Origin: Methanobacteriaceae archaeon
GTDB lineage: Archaea > Methanobacteriota > Methanobacteria > Methanobacteriales > Methanobacteriaceae
Reading direction: 5' to 3'
DNA: 14,686 nucleotides
Assembly (NCBI GenBank): GCA_900766745.1
Contig: CAAFWR010000011.1
Coordinates: forward strand, 1-14,686
In this document: positions 1 to 7,924 of the stretch, one piece after another
How positions within the stretch are numbered: the stretch's first letter is position 1
How the letters are laid out: each line of letters starts with the position of its first letter
The notes under the pieces: generated by a model
Told to the model about the DNA's origin: nothing
Databases searched by the model: none
The model's input: the letters and a program-made list of their open reading frames with translations, nothing else
Made by a program: the position numbers and the translations under genes

Positions 1-616
1 AAATTAATATTCGAATTAGGGGGATAATAATATGTTTCATTGTTTAAAATTATTAGGAGGATACCATATATAATGCTTGAAGTTGAATAAGTAAGATCTA
101 CAATACCATTTCCACCATTAATAGTTAAATTGTGACTTGCATAAATTCCATTCTTACCATTATCATTAACCCATTTTGTGTTAATAAAACTACAATTACT
201 CATGGAGCCAATAGAATTACCAAAGAAAATAGCTCCCCCACGAGTAGCAGAATTGTTAGTGAAAGTAGAATGGGATATAGTTCCATTAGAACTCCACCAA
301 TCAATAGCGCCTGAATTTCCTTCAGCTTTGTTATTAGTGAAAGTAGAATAAGATAAATTGCCGTTAAGACCTTCCCAGTTAATACCGCCCGCATTGTCAC
401 CGCCATAATTATTGGTAAAACTAGAACCTGTTAAAATACCATTTTTACCACTCCAACGAATACCGCCACCATAATTAGTAGCAGTATTATTGGTAAAATT
501 GGAATCTGTTAAAATACCATTATGGCCATTCCATAAAATGCCTCCGCCCCATTGAGCAAGATTATTAATGAAAATGGAATTGGTTAAAGTACCATTATCA
601 CTAGCCAAAAAAACAG

Positions 617-752
617 CACCACCATTACTAGCATGGTTACCAGTGAAAACACAGTCAATTATAGTACCATTAGCACCTCGCCAGTAAAGACCACCACCAT
701 TACTAGCATGGTTACCAGTGAAAACACAGTCAATTATAGTACCATTAGCACC
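617..752 (-). repeat. 61-bp perfect direct repeat (617-677 and 692-752), period 75 bp
   Basis: The two copies are identical over 61 bases and offset by 75 bases, exactly one 25-residue repeat of the adhesin. Both encode the same GANGTIIDCVFTGNHASNGG segment. Neighbouring repeats are much more diverged at DNA level, so this is a recent duplication or conversion of one unit. Confidence 0.95.
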
Positions 753-1032
753 ATTTCCGAGAGTACTTGCACTCCAGTAAATAGCTCCGCCAGGGCCTTT
801 AGAAGTATTGTTAGAGAATTTTGAGTCCATTATAGTGCCTTTAATACCATACCAATCAATAGCACCACCATTACTTGTTTTAGCTGTATTATTTGAAAAT
901 GTAGAATCAATTAATTTACCATAAGAACCTGTCCAGGAAATAGCTCCACCATACTTGCCACTGTTGTTAAGGAAGTTACAATTTTTCAATATACCATTGT
1001 TTCCACTCCATAATATTGCTCCTCCACCTTCT

Positions 1033-1055
1033 GTGAAATTGAAGTTTCGGAAAGT
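1033..1055 (-). repeat. Adhesin header/repeat boundary motif (TFRNFNF), left copy
   Basis: On the minus strand this 23-bp segment is identical to 14592-14614 on the plus strand; both encode TFRNFNFT. It marks the point where homology of the left adhesin frame to other adhesin genes begins: upstream of it the reading frame meets a stop (1068-1070) and recognisable adhesin sequence ends. It lies in inverted orientation to the copies at 13051 and 14592. Confidence 0.85.
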
Positions 1056-1174
1056 TGATTTCCCTATTCAAAACTGTTATTTTCACTTTTTTAAAGTATT
1101 TAAACTTGATAAAATGAAATTCAAATTATAAGAAAGCATATTTAAGAAAAAGGGTTAAGTTCAGAAAATTGAAA

Positions 1175-1190
1175 CTTAGAATATTCTAAG
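1175..1190. repeat. 16-bp perfect palindrome upstream of carA
   Basis: CTTAGAATATTCTAAG equals its own reverse complement. It lies about 90 nt upstream of the candidate carA TATA box and about 110 nt beyond the adhesin break. A dimeric regulator site is possible, but the distance is large for an archaeal operator. No second copy was seen in the window. Confidence 0.6.
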
Positions 1191-1281
1191 AAAAAACAAA
1201 TAATTTATTAACGGTCTCAAAATGACTGATAAAAGAAAATTTAATATTATAGAAAAATCATAGATAATAAAGAATAAAAGA

Positions 1282-1310
1282 TTATATATTTCTTTTTATT
1301 AAATGGTGAT
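1282..1310 (+). promoter_or_regulatory. Candidate carAB promoter and ribosome binding site
   Basis: TTATATAT at 1282-1289 follows a purine-rich AAAAG, fitting an archaeal BRE/TATA. GGTGAT at 1305-1310 matches the archaeal anti-Shine-Dalgarno and sits 5 nt before the ATG at 1316, supporting that start. With this TATA the transcript would start around 1308-1312, which may remove part of the binding site; another TATA-like stretch at about 1240-1251 could give a longer leader. Confidence 0.45.
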
Positions 1311-1315
1311 TTTAA

Positions 1316-2398
1316 ATGGTAAAAGAGGCTAAGTTAGTCTTAGAAGACGGAACTATTATGAAAGGCGAAGCTTTTGGTTATGAAACTACTAAAGCTGGTG
1401 AACTTGTCTTTTCTACGGGTATGGGTGGTTATACTGAATCTTTAACTGATCCATCCTTTAAAGGAGAGATTTTGATGTCAACATATCCTTTAGAGGGAAA
1501 TTATGGAGTATGTGAAGATTGGTATCAGTCTGATAAAATCCAAGTAGAAGGATTTGTTGTACGTGAAGTATGTAAGAATGTTTCTAATTTTTCATATCCA
1601 AAAACATTGGATGAGTTTTTAACTGAATTTGAAGTACCGGGAATTAGCGGAATTGATACAAGGGATTTGACTCTTAAAATTCGTGAAAAAGGCTCAATGA
1701 AAAGTGTTCTCACTACTGAAGACATTCCTGATGAAGAATTAATTGAAATGGCAAGAAACCAACCTCATATTACTGAAAGAGATTTAGTGCCTCTTGTTTC
1801 TACTAAGGAAATTAAAGAATTTGGTGAAGACAAAGATAAAAAAGTTGCTTTAATAGATTGTGGTGTTAAAAAAAGCATTATTCAAAATTTCCTAGCTAGA
1901 GACATTGGTGTTGTCTTGTTCCCATATGATACTGATTACAAAACAATTTTAGATTATGATCCAAAAGGATTAATGATTACTTCTGGACCTGGAAACCCTG
2001 ATAGAGTATTGGAAACTATTGAAACTATGAAAAAACTATCTAACAGATTACCTATCTTTGGAATTTGTATGGGTCAACAATTAATTGCAAAATCATTTGG
2101 TGCAAGGTCTTATAAAATGAAATTTGGACATAGGGGAGCTAATCAACCTGTAAAAGATTTAGAAACTGGAAAAGTATTTATCACTTCTCAGAACCATGGT
2201 TTTACAATTGATAAAGAATCACTTAACGATACTGACTTAGTACTATCACAGATTAATCTTAACGATGGTACTCCTGAAGGTTTATCACATAAAGAATTGC
2301 CTCTAAAAACTATTCAGTACCATCCAGAAGCTTCTCCAGGACCTAATGATACAAGAAGCATATTTGACGAATTTAACCAAATGATGGATGATTATTAA
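1316..2398 (+). CDS. carA: Carbamoyl-phosphate synthase small subunit (glutamine amidotransferase)
   Basis: The protein (360 aa) hydrolyses glutamine and channels ammonia to CarB for carbamoyl phosphate synthesis, feeding pyrimidine and arginine pathways. Residues 1-150 form the CarA-specific N-terminal domain ([31 protein letters not shown]). The C-terminal class I amidotransferase domain shows TSGPGNPD near 222-230, nucleophile Cys251 in [23 protein letters not shown], and the His336/Glu338 pair in HPEASPGP, completing the triad. Length is normal for the family. The residue after CMG is Gln where E. coli CarA has His; the triad is unaffected. The ATG at 1316 has a GGTGAT site 5 nt upstream. 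carB follows after 39 nt, so one transcript is likely. Confidence 0.97.
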   Translation: MVKEAKLVLEDGTIMKGEAFGYETTKAGELVFSTGMGGYTESLTDPSFKGEILMSTYPLEGNYGVCEDWYQSDKIQVEGFVVREVCKNVSNFSYPKTLDEFLTEFEVPGISGIDTRDLTLKIREKGSMKSVLTTEDIPDEELIEMARNQPHITERDLVPLVSTKEIKEFGEDKDKKVALIDCGVKKSIIQNFLARDIGVVLFPYDTDYKTILDYDPKGLMITSGPGNPDRVLETIETMKKLSNRLPIFGICMGQQLIAKSFGARSYKMKFGHRGANQPVKDLETGKVFITSQNHGFTIDKESLNDTDLVLSQINLNDGTPEGLSHKELPLKTIQYHPEASPGPNDTRSIFDEFNQMMDDY

Positions 2399-2437
2399 GA
2401 AATTACCATTTTTACTAAAATAAATTAAGGGGATAGA

Positions 2438-5400
2438 ATGCCTGTTGATAATGATATTAAAAAAGTATTAATTATTGGTTCTGGACCTATTCAAATAGGT
2501 CAAGCTGCAGAATTTGATTACTCTGGTTCGCAAGCTTGTAAATCACTTAGAGAGGAAGGAATTGAAACAGTACTTGTAAACAGTAATCCTGCTACCATTC
2601 AAACTGATATGGATATGGCTGATACTGTTTATACAGAACCATTAACTCCAGAAATTATAGCTCAGATAATCGAAAAAGAGCAAATTGATGCAATATTGCC
2701 AACTATGGGTGGTCAAACCGGATTAAACATAGCTACAGGACTTGGAGACTTAGGTTTATTAGATGGAATTAAAGTATTGGGGTCAGATGTTCAAACAATC
2801 AAGGATGTGGAAGACCGTGACCTTTTCAGTAATTTCATGCACAGATTAAATGAACCTATTCCAAAAAGCCATGCAGTAGAAAGTGTTGAAGAAGCTATTG
2901 AAGCTGTAGAAGATATTGGTTATCCTGTAATTGTAAGGCCAGCATTTACCTTAGGAGGTACTGGTGGTGGAGTAGCTTACAATGAAGATGAGTTAGTTGA
3001 AATCACAACCCATGGTTTAGATATGAGTTTCATTAACCAGGTTCTCATTGACGAATCTGTTTTGGGATGGAAAGAATACGAATTTGAAGTAATGAGGGAT
3101 AAAAACGACACTTGCATCATTGTTTGTAGTATGGAAAACATTGATCCAATGGGTATTCATACTGGAGAAAGTGTTGTTGTTGCTCCAGCTCAAAACTTGA
3201 ATGATCATGATTATCAAGCATTAAGAGATGCATCTATTAAAATTATTAGAAATCTGGGTATTCGCGGTGGATGTAATATTCAGTTTGCAGTAAACCCAAA
3301 TAATGGGGAATACAAGGTCATTGAAGTAAATCCGAGAGTAAGTAGAAGTAGTGCTCTTGCATCTAAAGCTACAGGTTATCCAATTGCTAAAATATCTTCA
3401 AAAATAGCTCTTGGAATGACATTAGACGAAATCAAAAACGATATTACAAAAGAAACTCCTGCAGCATTTGAACCGGTTATTGATTATGTAGTAGTAAAAA
3501 TACCAAGATGGCCATTTGATAAATTCAGAGGCATCAACCGTGAAATTGGAGTTCAAATGAAAGCAACTGGTGAAGTGATGGCTATTGGAAGAACCATGGA
3601 GGAAGCATTCCAAAAGGCTATCCGATCTCTTGACATGGGCTTTACAGGATTTGAATATGTTGAATATACTGAAGATGACTTGGCTAATCCTACTGATGAA
3701 AGATTTTTCCAGATTTATTCAGCATTTAAAGATGGAATGTCAGTTGAAAAACTTCAGCAGCTTACAAACTTTGACGAATTCTTCTTATATAAAATTAAAA
3801 ACATTGCTGATTTTGAAAATGAAGTTACAGAAGAGAAACTTAATGATTCTGAATTCTTAAGAAAAGCCAAACAATTGGGATTCTCAAATAAAAGATTGGC
3901 AGACCTTGCAGGTCAAACTGAAGAATATGTTAAAAATTTAACCAAAACTCACAACGTCAACCGTACATATAAAATGGTAGATACCTGTGCTGCTGAGTTT
4001 GAAGCAAAAACCCCTTATTATTACAGCAGTCATGACAAGGGTAATGAAGCAATGCCTGATAACAAGAAAAAAATCGTTATATTAGGTGCAGGTCCAATTA
4101 GAATCGGGCAAGGTATTGAGTTTGATTATTGTTGTGTTCACTCTTCTCTTGCATTAAAAGAAGAGGATATCGAAACAATATTAATTAATAACAACCCTGA
4201 AACTGTAAGTACAGACTATGACATATCTGATAAACTTTACTTTGAACCATTAACTTTTGAAGAGGTAATGGGCATCATTGAACAGGAAAACCCTGATGGA
4301 GTAATCGTCCAATTCGGTGGTCAGACTTCTATTAATTTAGCAGTTCCTCTAGCTAATGCAGGTGTTAAGATATTAGGTACACCATATGAAAGCATTGACA
4401 GAGTTGAAGATCGGGAACTGTTTGCGGAAGTGCTTGAAAAACTTCACATTCGTCAAGCTCCATATGGAACTGCAAACTCATTTGAAGAAGCAAAAGAAAT
4501 TGCTCAAAGAATCACTTACCCAGTTCTTGTACGTCCATCTTACGTTATTGGCGGAAGGGCTATGGAAATTGTTTACGACGACAATGAACTTGAGGAATAT
4601 ATGAAAGAAGCAGTTAAAGTCTCTCCAGAACATCCGATTCTTGTAGATAAATTCCTGGAAGATGCAATTGAATTAGATGTGGATATTCTTTGTGATGGTG
4701 AAGATGTATTTATTGCAGGAATCATGGAGCACATTGAAGAAGCTGGAGTTCATTCTGGAGATTCTGCATGTGTAATTCCACCTCAAACAATACCTGAACA
4801 TATTTTAGACACTATACGTGAAAGCAGTAAGAAATTAGCTTTAGAATTAGATGTTAAAGGTTTGATGAACATTCAGTATGCAGTTAAACTTGACGAAGAA
4901 CGTGTCTATATTATTGAGGCAAATCCTCGTGCAAGTAGAACCGTTCCATTTGTAAGTAAAGCGATTGGAGTTCCATTGGCAAAAATAGCTACCTGGATTA
5001 TGACTGGAAGTAAACTTAAAGATTTCGGCCTTACAAAAGAAATTAAAATCGATCATGTAGCTGTTAAAGAATCCGTATTCCCATTCTTGAAACTTCCAGA
5101 ATCAGACACCGTTTTAGGTCCTGAAATGAAATCTACTGGTGAAAGTATTGGTATTGATGAAAACTTTGGAATGGCCTTTTACAAATCACAGCTTTCAGCA
5201 GGAATGGATCTTCCAAAATCAGGTAAAATATTTATAAGTGTTAAAGATTCTGATAAAAAGAAAATACTTCCAATAGCTGAGAAAGCAGATGAATTAGGAT
5301 TTGAATTAGTTGCTACTGGCGGAACTGCAGACGCTGCTCCAGGAGTCAATATTGAAAAAATCAAAAAGGTTTCACAAGGTTCTCCTAACATTAGGGAAGC

Positions 5401-5614
5401 TATTTTAAACAAGGAAATTGATTTGATTATCAACACTTCTGAAGGAAAACAATCTGCAAAAGATGGATATATTATTAGAAGATTGGCTATTGAATTAGGC
5501 ATTCCTTATGTAACCACTCTTGCAGGTGCTAGAGCAGCTTTAAATGCAATTGAAGCAGTTCAAAACAATGCGATTAAAGTTAAATCATTAAATGAGTATA
5601 TTGATGGAGAATAA
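2438..5614 (+). CDS. carB: Carbamoyl-phosphate synthase large subunit
   Basis: The 1058-aa protein makes carbamoyl phosphate from bicarbonate, ammonia and two ATP. It shows the internal duplication of the family: a carboxyphosphate half (about 1-540; GSGPIQIGQAAEFDYSG, VRPAFTLGGTGGG near 167, EVNPRVSRSSALASKATGYP near 296) and a carbamoyl-phosphate half (about 545-925; GAGPIRIGQGIEFDYCC, VRPSYVIGGRAMEIV, EANPRASRTVPFVSKAIG near 827). A C-terminal MGS-like allosteric domain (about 928-1058; GKIFISV, ELVATGGTA) normally binds regulators such as UMP or ornithine. All blocks are in one uninterrupted chain, whereas some methanogens such as Methanocaldococcus split the large subunit into two genes. 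A purine-rich AAGGGGAT lies just before the ATG. Its stop codon directly abuts the stop of the convergent gene at 5615. Confidence 0.98.
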   Translation: MPVDNDIKKVLIIGSGPIQIGQAAEFDYSGSQACKSLREEGIETVLVNSNPATIQTDMDMADTVYTEPLTPEIIAQIIEKEQIDAILPTMGGQTGLNIATGLGDLGLLDGIKVLGSDVQTIKDVEDRDLFSNFMHRLNEPIPKSHAVESVEEAIEAVEDIGYPVIVRPAFTLGGTGGGVAYNEDELVEITTHGLDMSFINQVLIDESVLGWKEYEFEVMRDKNDTCIIVCSMENIDPMGIHTGESVVVAPAQNLNDHDYQALRDASIKIIRNLGIRGGCNIQFAVNPNNGEYKVIEVNPRVSRSSALASKATGYPIAKISSKIALGMTLDEIKNDITKETPAAFEPVIDYVVVKIPRWPFDKFRGINREIGVQMKATGEVMAIGRTMEEAFQKAIRSLDMGFTGFEYVEYTEDDLANPTDERFFQIYSAFKDGMSVEKLQQLTNFDEFFLYKIKNIADFENEVTEEKLNDSEFLRKAKQLGFSNKRLADLAGQTEEYVKNLTKTHNVNRTYKMVDTCAAEFEAKTPYYYSSHDKGNEAMPDNKKKIVILGAGPIRIGQGIEFDYCCVHSSLALKEEDIETILINNNPETVSTDYDISDKLYFEPLTFEEVMGIIEQENPDGVIVQFGGQTSINLAVPLANAGVKILGTPYESIDRVEDRELFAEVLEKLHIRQAPYGTANSFEEAKEIAQRITYPVLVRPSYVIGGRAMEIVYDDNELEEYMKEAVKVSPEHPILVDKFLEDAIELDVDILCDGEDVFIAGIMEHIEEAGVHSGDSACVIPPQTIPEHILDTIRESSKKLALELDVKGLMNIQYAVKLDEERVYIIEANPRASRTVPFVSKAIGVPLAKIATWIMTGSKLKDFGLTKEIKIDHVAVKESVFPFLKLPESDTVLGPEMKSTGESIGIDENFGMAFYKSQLSAGMDLPKSGKIFISVKDSDKKKILPIAEKADELGFELVATGGTADAAPGVNIEKIKKVSQGSPNIREAILNKEIDLIINTSEGKQSAKDGYIIRRLAIELGIPYVTTLAGARAALNAIEAVQNNAIKVKSLNEYIDGE

Positions 5615-6202
5615 TTATTCTTCATTATTTTCAATTTTAAATCCGCAATAAGGACATTCAGTTTTATCAAATTCTATTTTATGTCTGCAATTAGGACAGA
5701 ATTTCATTTTAACTTCATATTCTTTATTTAAATCTAATTTTACATTGACTTCTATAGTTTCGGTTATTGTATTTTCGATACTGCTTTCCTGCCAATTATT
5801 TTCCATTAGTATTTTTTTATAATAATATGCTTCAGTCATCGTATTGCAGTATTTATAGATTTTATCTCCTTTTTCAATATAAAATTGTTTTTTGGCATGA
5901 TTAAAAGATATTCTTCCTTCTATTTTTTCTTTATTTATTTTTGTTCCTTTTATTCTTCCTTTCGATCTTTTAGTTGGAAATGGTGGCAATTCCATATTTT
6001 CATATTTATTTTCAAGATCGCATTCTACTAATAAATCATAGTCAAAATTACAATAAAATAAGGCATCACGTTCATATAATGCATCAGATAACTTTTTAAA
6101 CTCACCATAGTCTTTATTATTATATTTAATTCTATAGACATCCTTTGTTTTAACAATATTTCTATAAAAATATCTAATCTCTTGGGAGTTAATAAAAATC
6201 AT
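5615..6202 (-). CDS. Uncharacterised protein with two AP2-like repeats and a C-terminal zinc ribbon
   Basis: This 195-aa protein belongs to no family I can name. The C-terminus is a clear zinc ribbon: Cys169 and Cys172 (CPNC) with Cys183 and Cys186 (CPYCG). Residues about 22-54 (VYRIKYNNKDYGEFKKLSD...) and 105-137 (QFYIEKGDKIYKYCNTMTEA...) look like two copies of one small unit: beta strands with K-x-Y, then a D/E-A-x-Y helix ending N-(F/W). That pattern resembles AP2-type DNA-binding folds, which is inference from pattern alone. A basic stretch (KRSKGRIKGTKINKEK, 78-93) links them. There is no signal peptide or membrane segment. It diverges from the amidohydrolase with 63 nt between starts, so a nucleic-acid-binding regulator of that neighbour is conceivable but unproven. 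Confidence 0.7.
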   Translation of the reverse strand: MIFINSQEIRYFYRNIVKTKDVYRIKYNNKDYGEFKKLSDALYERDALFYCNFDYDLLVECDLENKYENMELPPFPTKRSKGRIKGTKINKEKIEGRISFNHAKKQFYIEKGDKIYKYCNTMTEAYYYKKILMENNWQESSIENTITETIEVNVKLDLNKEYEVKMKFCPNCRHKIEFDKTECPYCGFKIENNEE

Positions 6203-6265
6203 CTCAAAATATTTTTCATCAAATGGATATATTTTTAATATATATGTTTTACATATTAATTTTTA
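6203..6265. promoter_or_regulatory. Divergent promoter region, probably leaderless for the amidohydrolase
   Basis: The 63-nt gap contains overlapping AT boxes. TTTAATATATATG (6234-6246) is centred about 25 nt before the ATG at 6266, with no Shine-Dalgarno sequence in between, as expected for a leaderless mRNA. On the minus strand AAAATATATCC (6235-6225) is centred about 26 nt before the start at 6202, also suggesting little or no leader. Confidence 0.55.
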
Positions 6266-7426
6266 ATGTTTACAATTACAAATGCAACAATATTAAAAGG
6301 TTCAGAACTTTCTTTAAAAAAGGAAAATATTGTTGTAGATGATGGAAAAATAATTGAAATCAACAAAAATGCCTGTGAGGGTAAAATAATAGATTGTGAA
6401 GGATGTATTGTTTCACCAACATTCTTAAATGGACATGTTCATATTGGGGATTCCATTATTAAAGATGAAGGATATGGGCTTACATTAGATGAAATGGTAA
6501 AACCTCCAAATGGTGTTAAACATGTTGCTCTTTCAAACGCTAATGATGAAGATGTCATTGAAGCTATGAGAGACTCAATGTGGGAAATGGTCAATACTGG
6601 AACAACCCATTTCATAGATTATCGGGAAGGTGGTGTTGAGGGAGTTAAACTTCTTAGAGAAGCATCTAAAGATATTCCTATTAAACCAATTATTTTAGGT
6701 CGTGATGATAGCTTTTATGGAGATGATCCTGATTTAAATGAAGTTAAGAAAGCTATTTCCAGAATTCTAAAGGTTGCTGATGGTATAGCTCCAAGTGGAT
6801 TTGGCGAAATCAAGACAGAAGTAGCTAATTTAATTACATCAGAATGCAGAAAGCAGAAAAAGATTTCTTCCATTCATGTTGCCGAATCTGAGGAAGCTCA
6901 GTTAAATTCATTAGAGAAATATGGGGAAAGTGAAGTAAAAAGGGCTATTGACTCTAATTTCAATCAGATTGTTCATGGAACTAATTTAAAATGTAATGAT
7001 TTAGACCTTATTGGAGAATCTGAGATTAATTTATGTGTTTGTCCAAGAGCTAATGCTACTTTAGATGTTGGAATTGCTCCTTTAAGTAAATTAATTCAAC
7101 ATGGTATTGAACCGATTCTTGGTTCTGATAATCTGATGTTAAATTCTCCTAATATGCTTAGTGAGTTGGAATTCACTATCAAATTAATAGCTGTAAGTCA
7201 AAATTATAATATTAATCCTCAAAAGTTACTTAAAATGGCTACAACTAATGTACTCTCTAGCTCTATTAATAATATAATAAATAAATCTTCAGTGGCTGAA
7301 AATAATCCTGCCGAATTTATTGTTTTTAAACAAAAATCAAAGAATCCTTATTTAAGTATTATAAATAGGTCAAATGCGAAAGATATATTATATATTATAA
7401 ATAAAGATATGTTTTATAAATATTGA
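6266..7426 (+). CDS. Amidohydrolase / cytosine- or SAH-deaminase-like protein
   Basis: A 386-aa metal-dependent hydrolase of the amidohydrolase superfamily, cytoplasmic. It opens with the small beta-sandwich (TITNATILKGSELSLKKENIVVDDGKI). His57 and His59 (NGHVHIGDS) form the HxH metal site; further ligands are His204 (IHVAESEE), His237 (VHGTNL) and Asp288 (GSDNLMLNSPN). This His/Asp set and the E-x-E after His204 match the deaminase branch (cytosine deaminase, S-adenosylhomocysteine/methylthioadenosine deaminase, chlorohydrolase-like), so hydrolytic deamination of a nucleobase or nucleoside is likely. The substrate cannot be read from sequence. All metal ligands are present. The C-terminal 60 residues are Asn/Ile/Lys-rich and less typical. 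It starts from the divergent promoter at 6203-6265 and ends 31 nt before the UspA gene. Confidence 0.85.
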   Translation: MFTITNATILKGSELSLKKENIVVDDGKIIEINKNACEGKIIDCEGCIVSPTFLNGHVHIGDSIIKDEGYGLTLDEMVKPPNGVKHVALSNANDEDVIEAMRDSMWEMVNTGTTHFIDYREGGVEGVKLLREASKDIPIKPIILGRDDSFYGDDPDLNEVKKAISRILKVADGIAPSGFGEIKTEVANLITSECRKQKKISSIHVAESEEAQLNSLEKYGESEVKRAIDSNFNQIVHGTNLKCNDLDLIGESEINLCVCPRANATLDVGIAPLSKLIQHGIEPILGSDNLMLNSPNMLSELEFTIKLIAVSQNYNINPQKLLKMATTNVLSSSINNIINKSSVAENNPAEFIVFKQKSKNPYLSIINRSNAKDILYIINKDMFYKY

Positions 7427-7443
7427 TATATAATATCTTATAA

Positions 7444-7449
7444 AGGAGG
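7444..7449 (+). promoter_or_regulatory. Strong ribosome binding site that decides the UspA start
   Basis: AGGAGG lies 8 nt before the ATG at 7458 but only 2 nt before the ATG at 7452. Normal spacing favours 7458, giving a protein beginning MYKKILVPTDGS, which is also the usual UspA beginning. Confidence 0.8.
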
Positions 7450-7457
7450 ATATGATT

Positions 7458-7889
7458 ATGTATAAAAAAATTTTAGTACCAACTGACGGATCCGAATTTG
7501 CTTTAAAAGCAGAACATGTAGCATTAGAATTAGCAAAATTAATGGGATCAGAGATTATTGCAGTAAGTATTATTGAAAATAGTTTTGTTAACGGACTTCC
7601 TTTAGATAGTGAAGTTTTCGAGTTAAATGAGATATTGAAAGAAGATTCTCAAAAAAACATAGATGATTTTGAGGACATGGATAAGAAAGAGAATTTTGAT
7701 ATTAAAATCACTTCAGTTATTAAAGAAGGATCTCCTGCTAAAGAAATCTTAAAAGTTGCTGAGGAAGAAGATGTTGATTTAATTATTATTGGAAGTTCAG
7801 GAAAATCAAAATTTGATAAATTCTTGATGGGAAGTGTTGCAGATAAAGTTTCTAAACATGCTTCTTGTTCTGTTATGGTAATACATTAA
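7458..7889 (+). CDS. Universal stress protein, UspA family (ATP-binding type)
   Basis: A 143-aa single-domain Usp protein, normal length for the family. The N-terminal strand KKILVPTDGSEFAL carries the conserved Asp. Near the C-terminus GSSGKSKFDKFLMGSV fits the G-2x-G-9x-G-S nucleotide-binding signature (from Gly112 in this numbering), so it belongs to the ATP-binding branch. Such proteins act as soluble dimers in stress or energy signalling; targets are unknown. The ATG at 7452 would add two residues but lies too close to the ribosome binding site. The gene heads a probable operon with the CBS-domain protein 35 nt downstream. AT boxes at 7411-7434 could be its promoter, or it may be read through from the amidohydrolase. 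Confidence 0.93.
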   Translation: MYKKILVPTDGSEFALKAEHVALELAKLMGSEIIAVSIIENSFVNGLPLDSEVFELNEILKEDSQKNIDDFEDMDKKENFDIKITSVIKEGSPAKEILKVAEEEDVDLIIIGSSGKSKFDKFLMGSVADKVSKHASCSVMVIH

Positions 7890-7924
7890 TTGTATCTAAT
7901 TAAAAAATTTTAGGAATCGGTATT

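Larger units (their letters stand above)
1..1067 (-). pseudogene. Adhesin-like protein, 5'-truncated and start-less; runs off left edge
   Basis: The open frame reads leftward from an in-frame TGA at 1068-1070 to the window edge without a stop (about 355 codons). It starts inside a conserved motif (STFRNFNF, about 1031-1055). Eleven repeats of about 25 residues follow, each like GGAIxW-x-G-x-NGT-(I/L)-x-(N/D)-S-x-F-x-NN. From about position 130 down to 1 it changes to a repeat-free section (NGIYASHNLTINGGNGIVD...NNETYYYPP) typical of the C-terminal part of Methanobrevibacter adhesin-like proteins. Such proteins are secreted right-handed parallel beta-helix cell-surface proteins. There is no signal peptide, ribosome binding site or plausible start: the first in-frame ATG is at 830-828, deep inside the repeats. 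It is either a decayed remnant or a silent cassette; the reading frame itself is intact. The family call is confident, its status is not. Confidence 0.8.
1068..1315. other. Gene-free spacer between the left adhesin frame and carA
   Basis: About 250 bases, very AT-rich, with stops in all frames and no tRNA-like fold that I can see. It holds a 16-bp perfect palindrome (1175-1190), a candidate TATA element for carA (1282-1289) and, on the minus strand, TTTAAATACTT (1104-1094), about 45 nt upstream of the adhesin break. I see no remnant of the missing adhesin N-terminus. Confidence 0.7.

Noticed and set aside
132..824. Plus-strand open frames in the left adhesin region (for example 132-314 and 633-824)
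   Set aside because: They lie antisense to a long, clean, repeat-coding minus-strand frame and give low-complexity Ser/Thr-rich products; they arise from the repeat codon pattern.
2438..5614. Several shadow frames inside carB on both strands (for example 3585-3860 and 5179-5502)
   Set aside because: The carB frame is complete with all family blocks; the others have no recognisable product.
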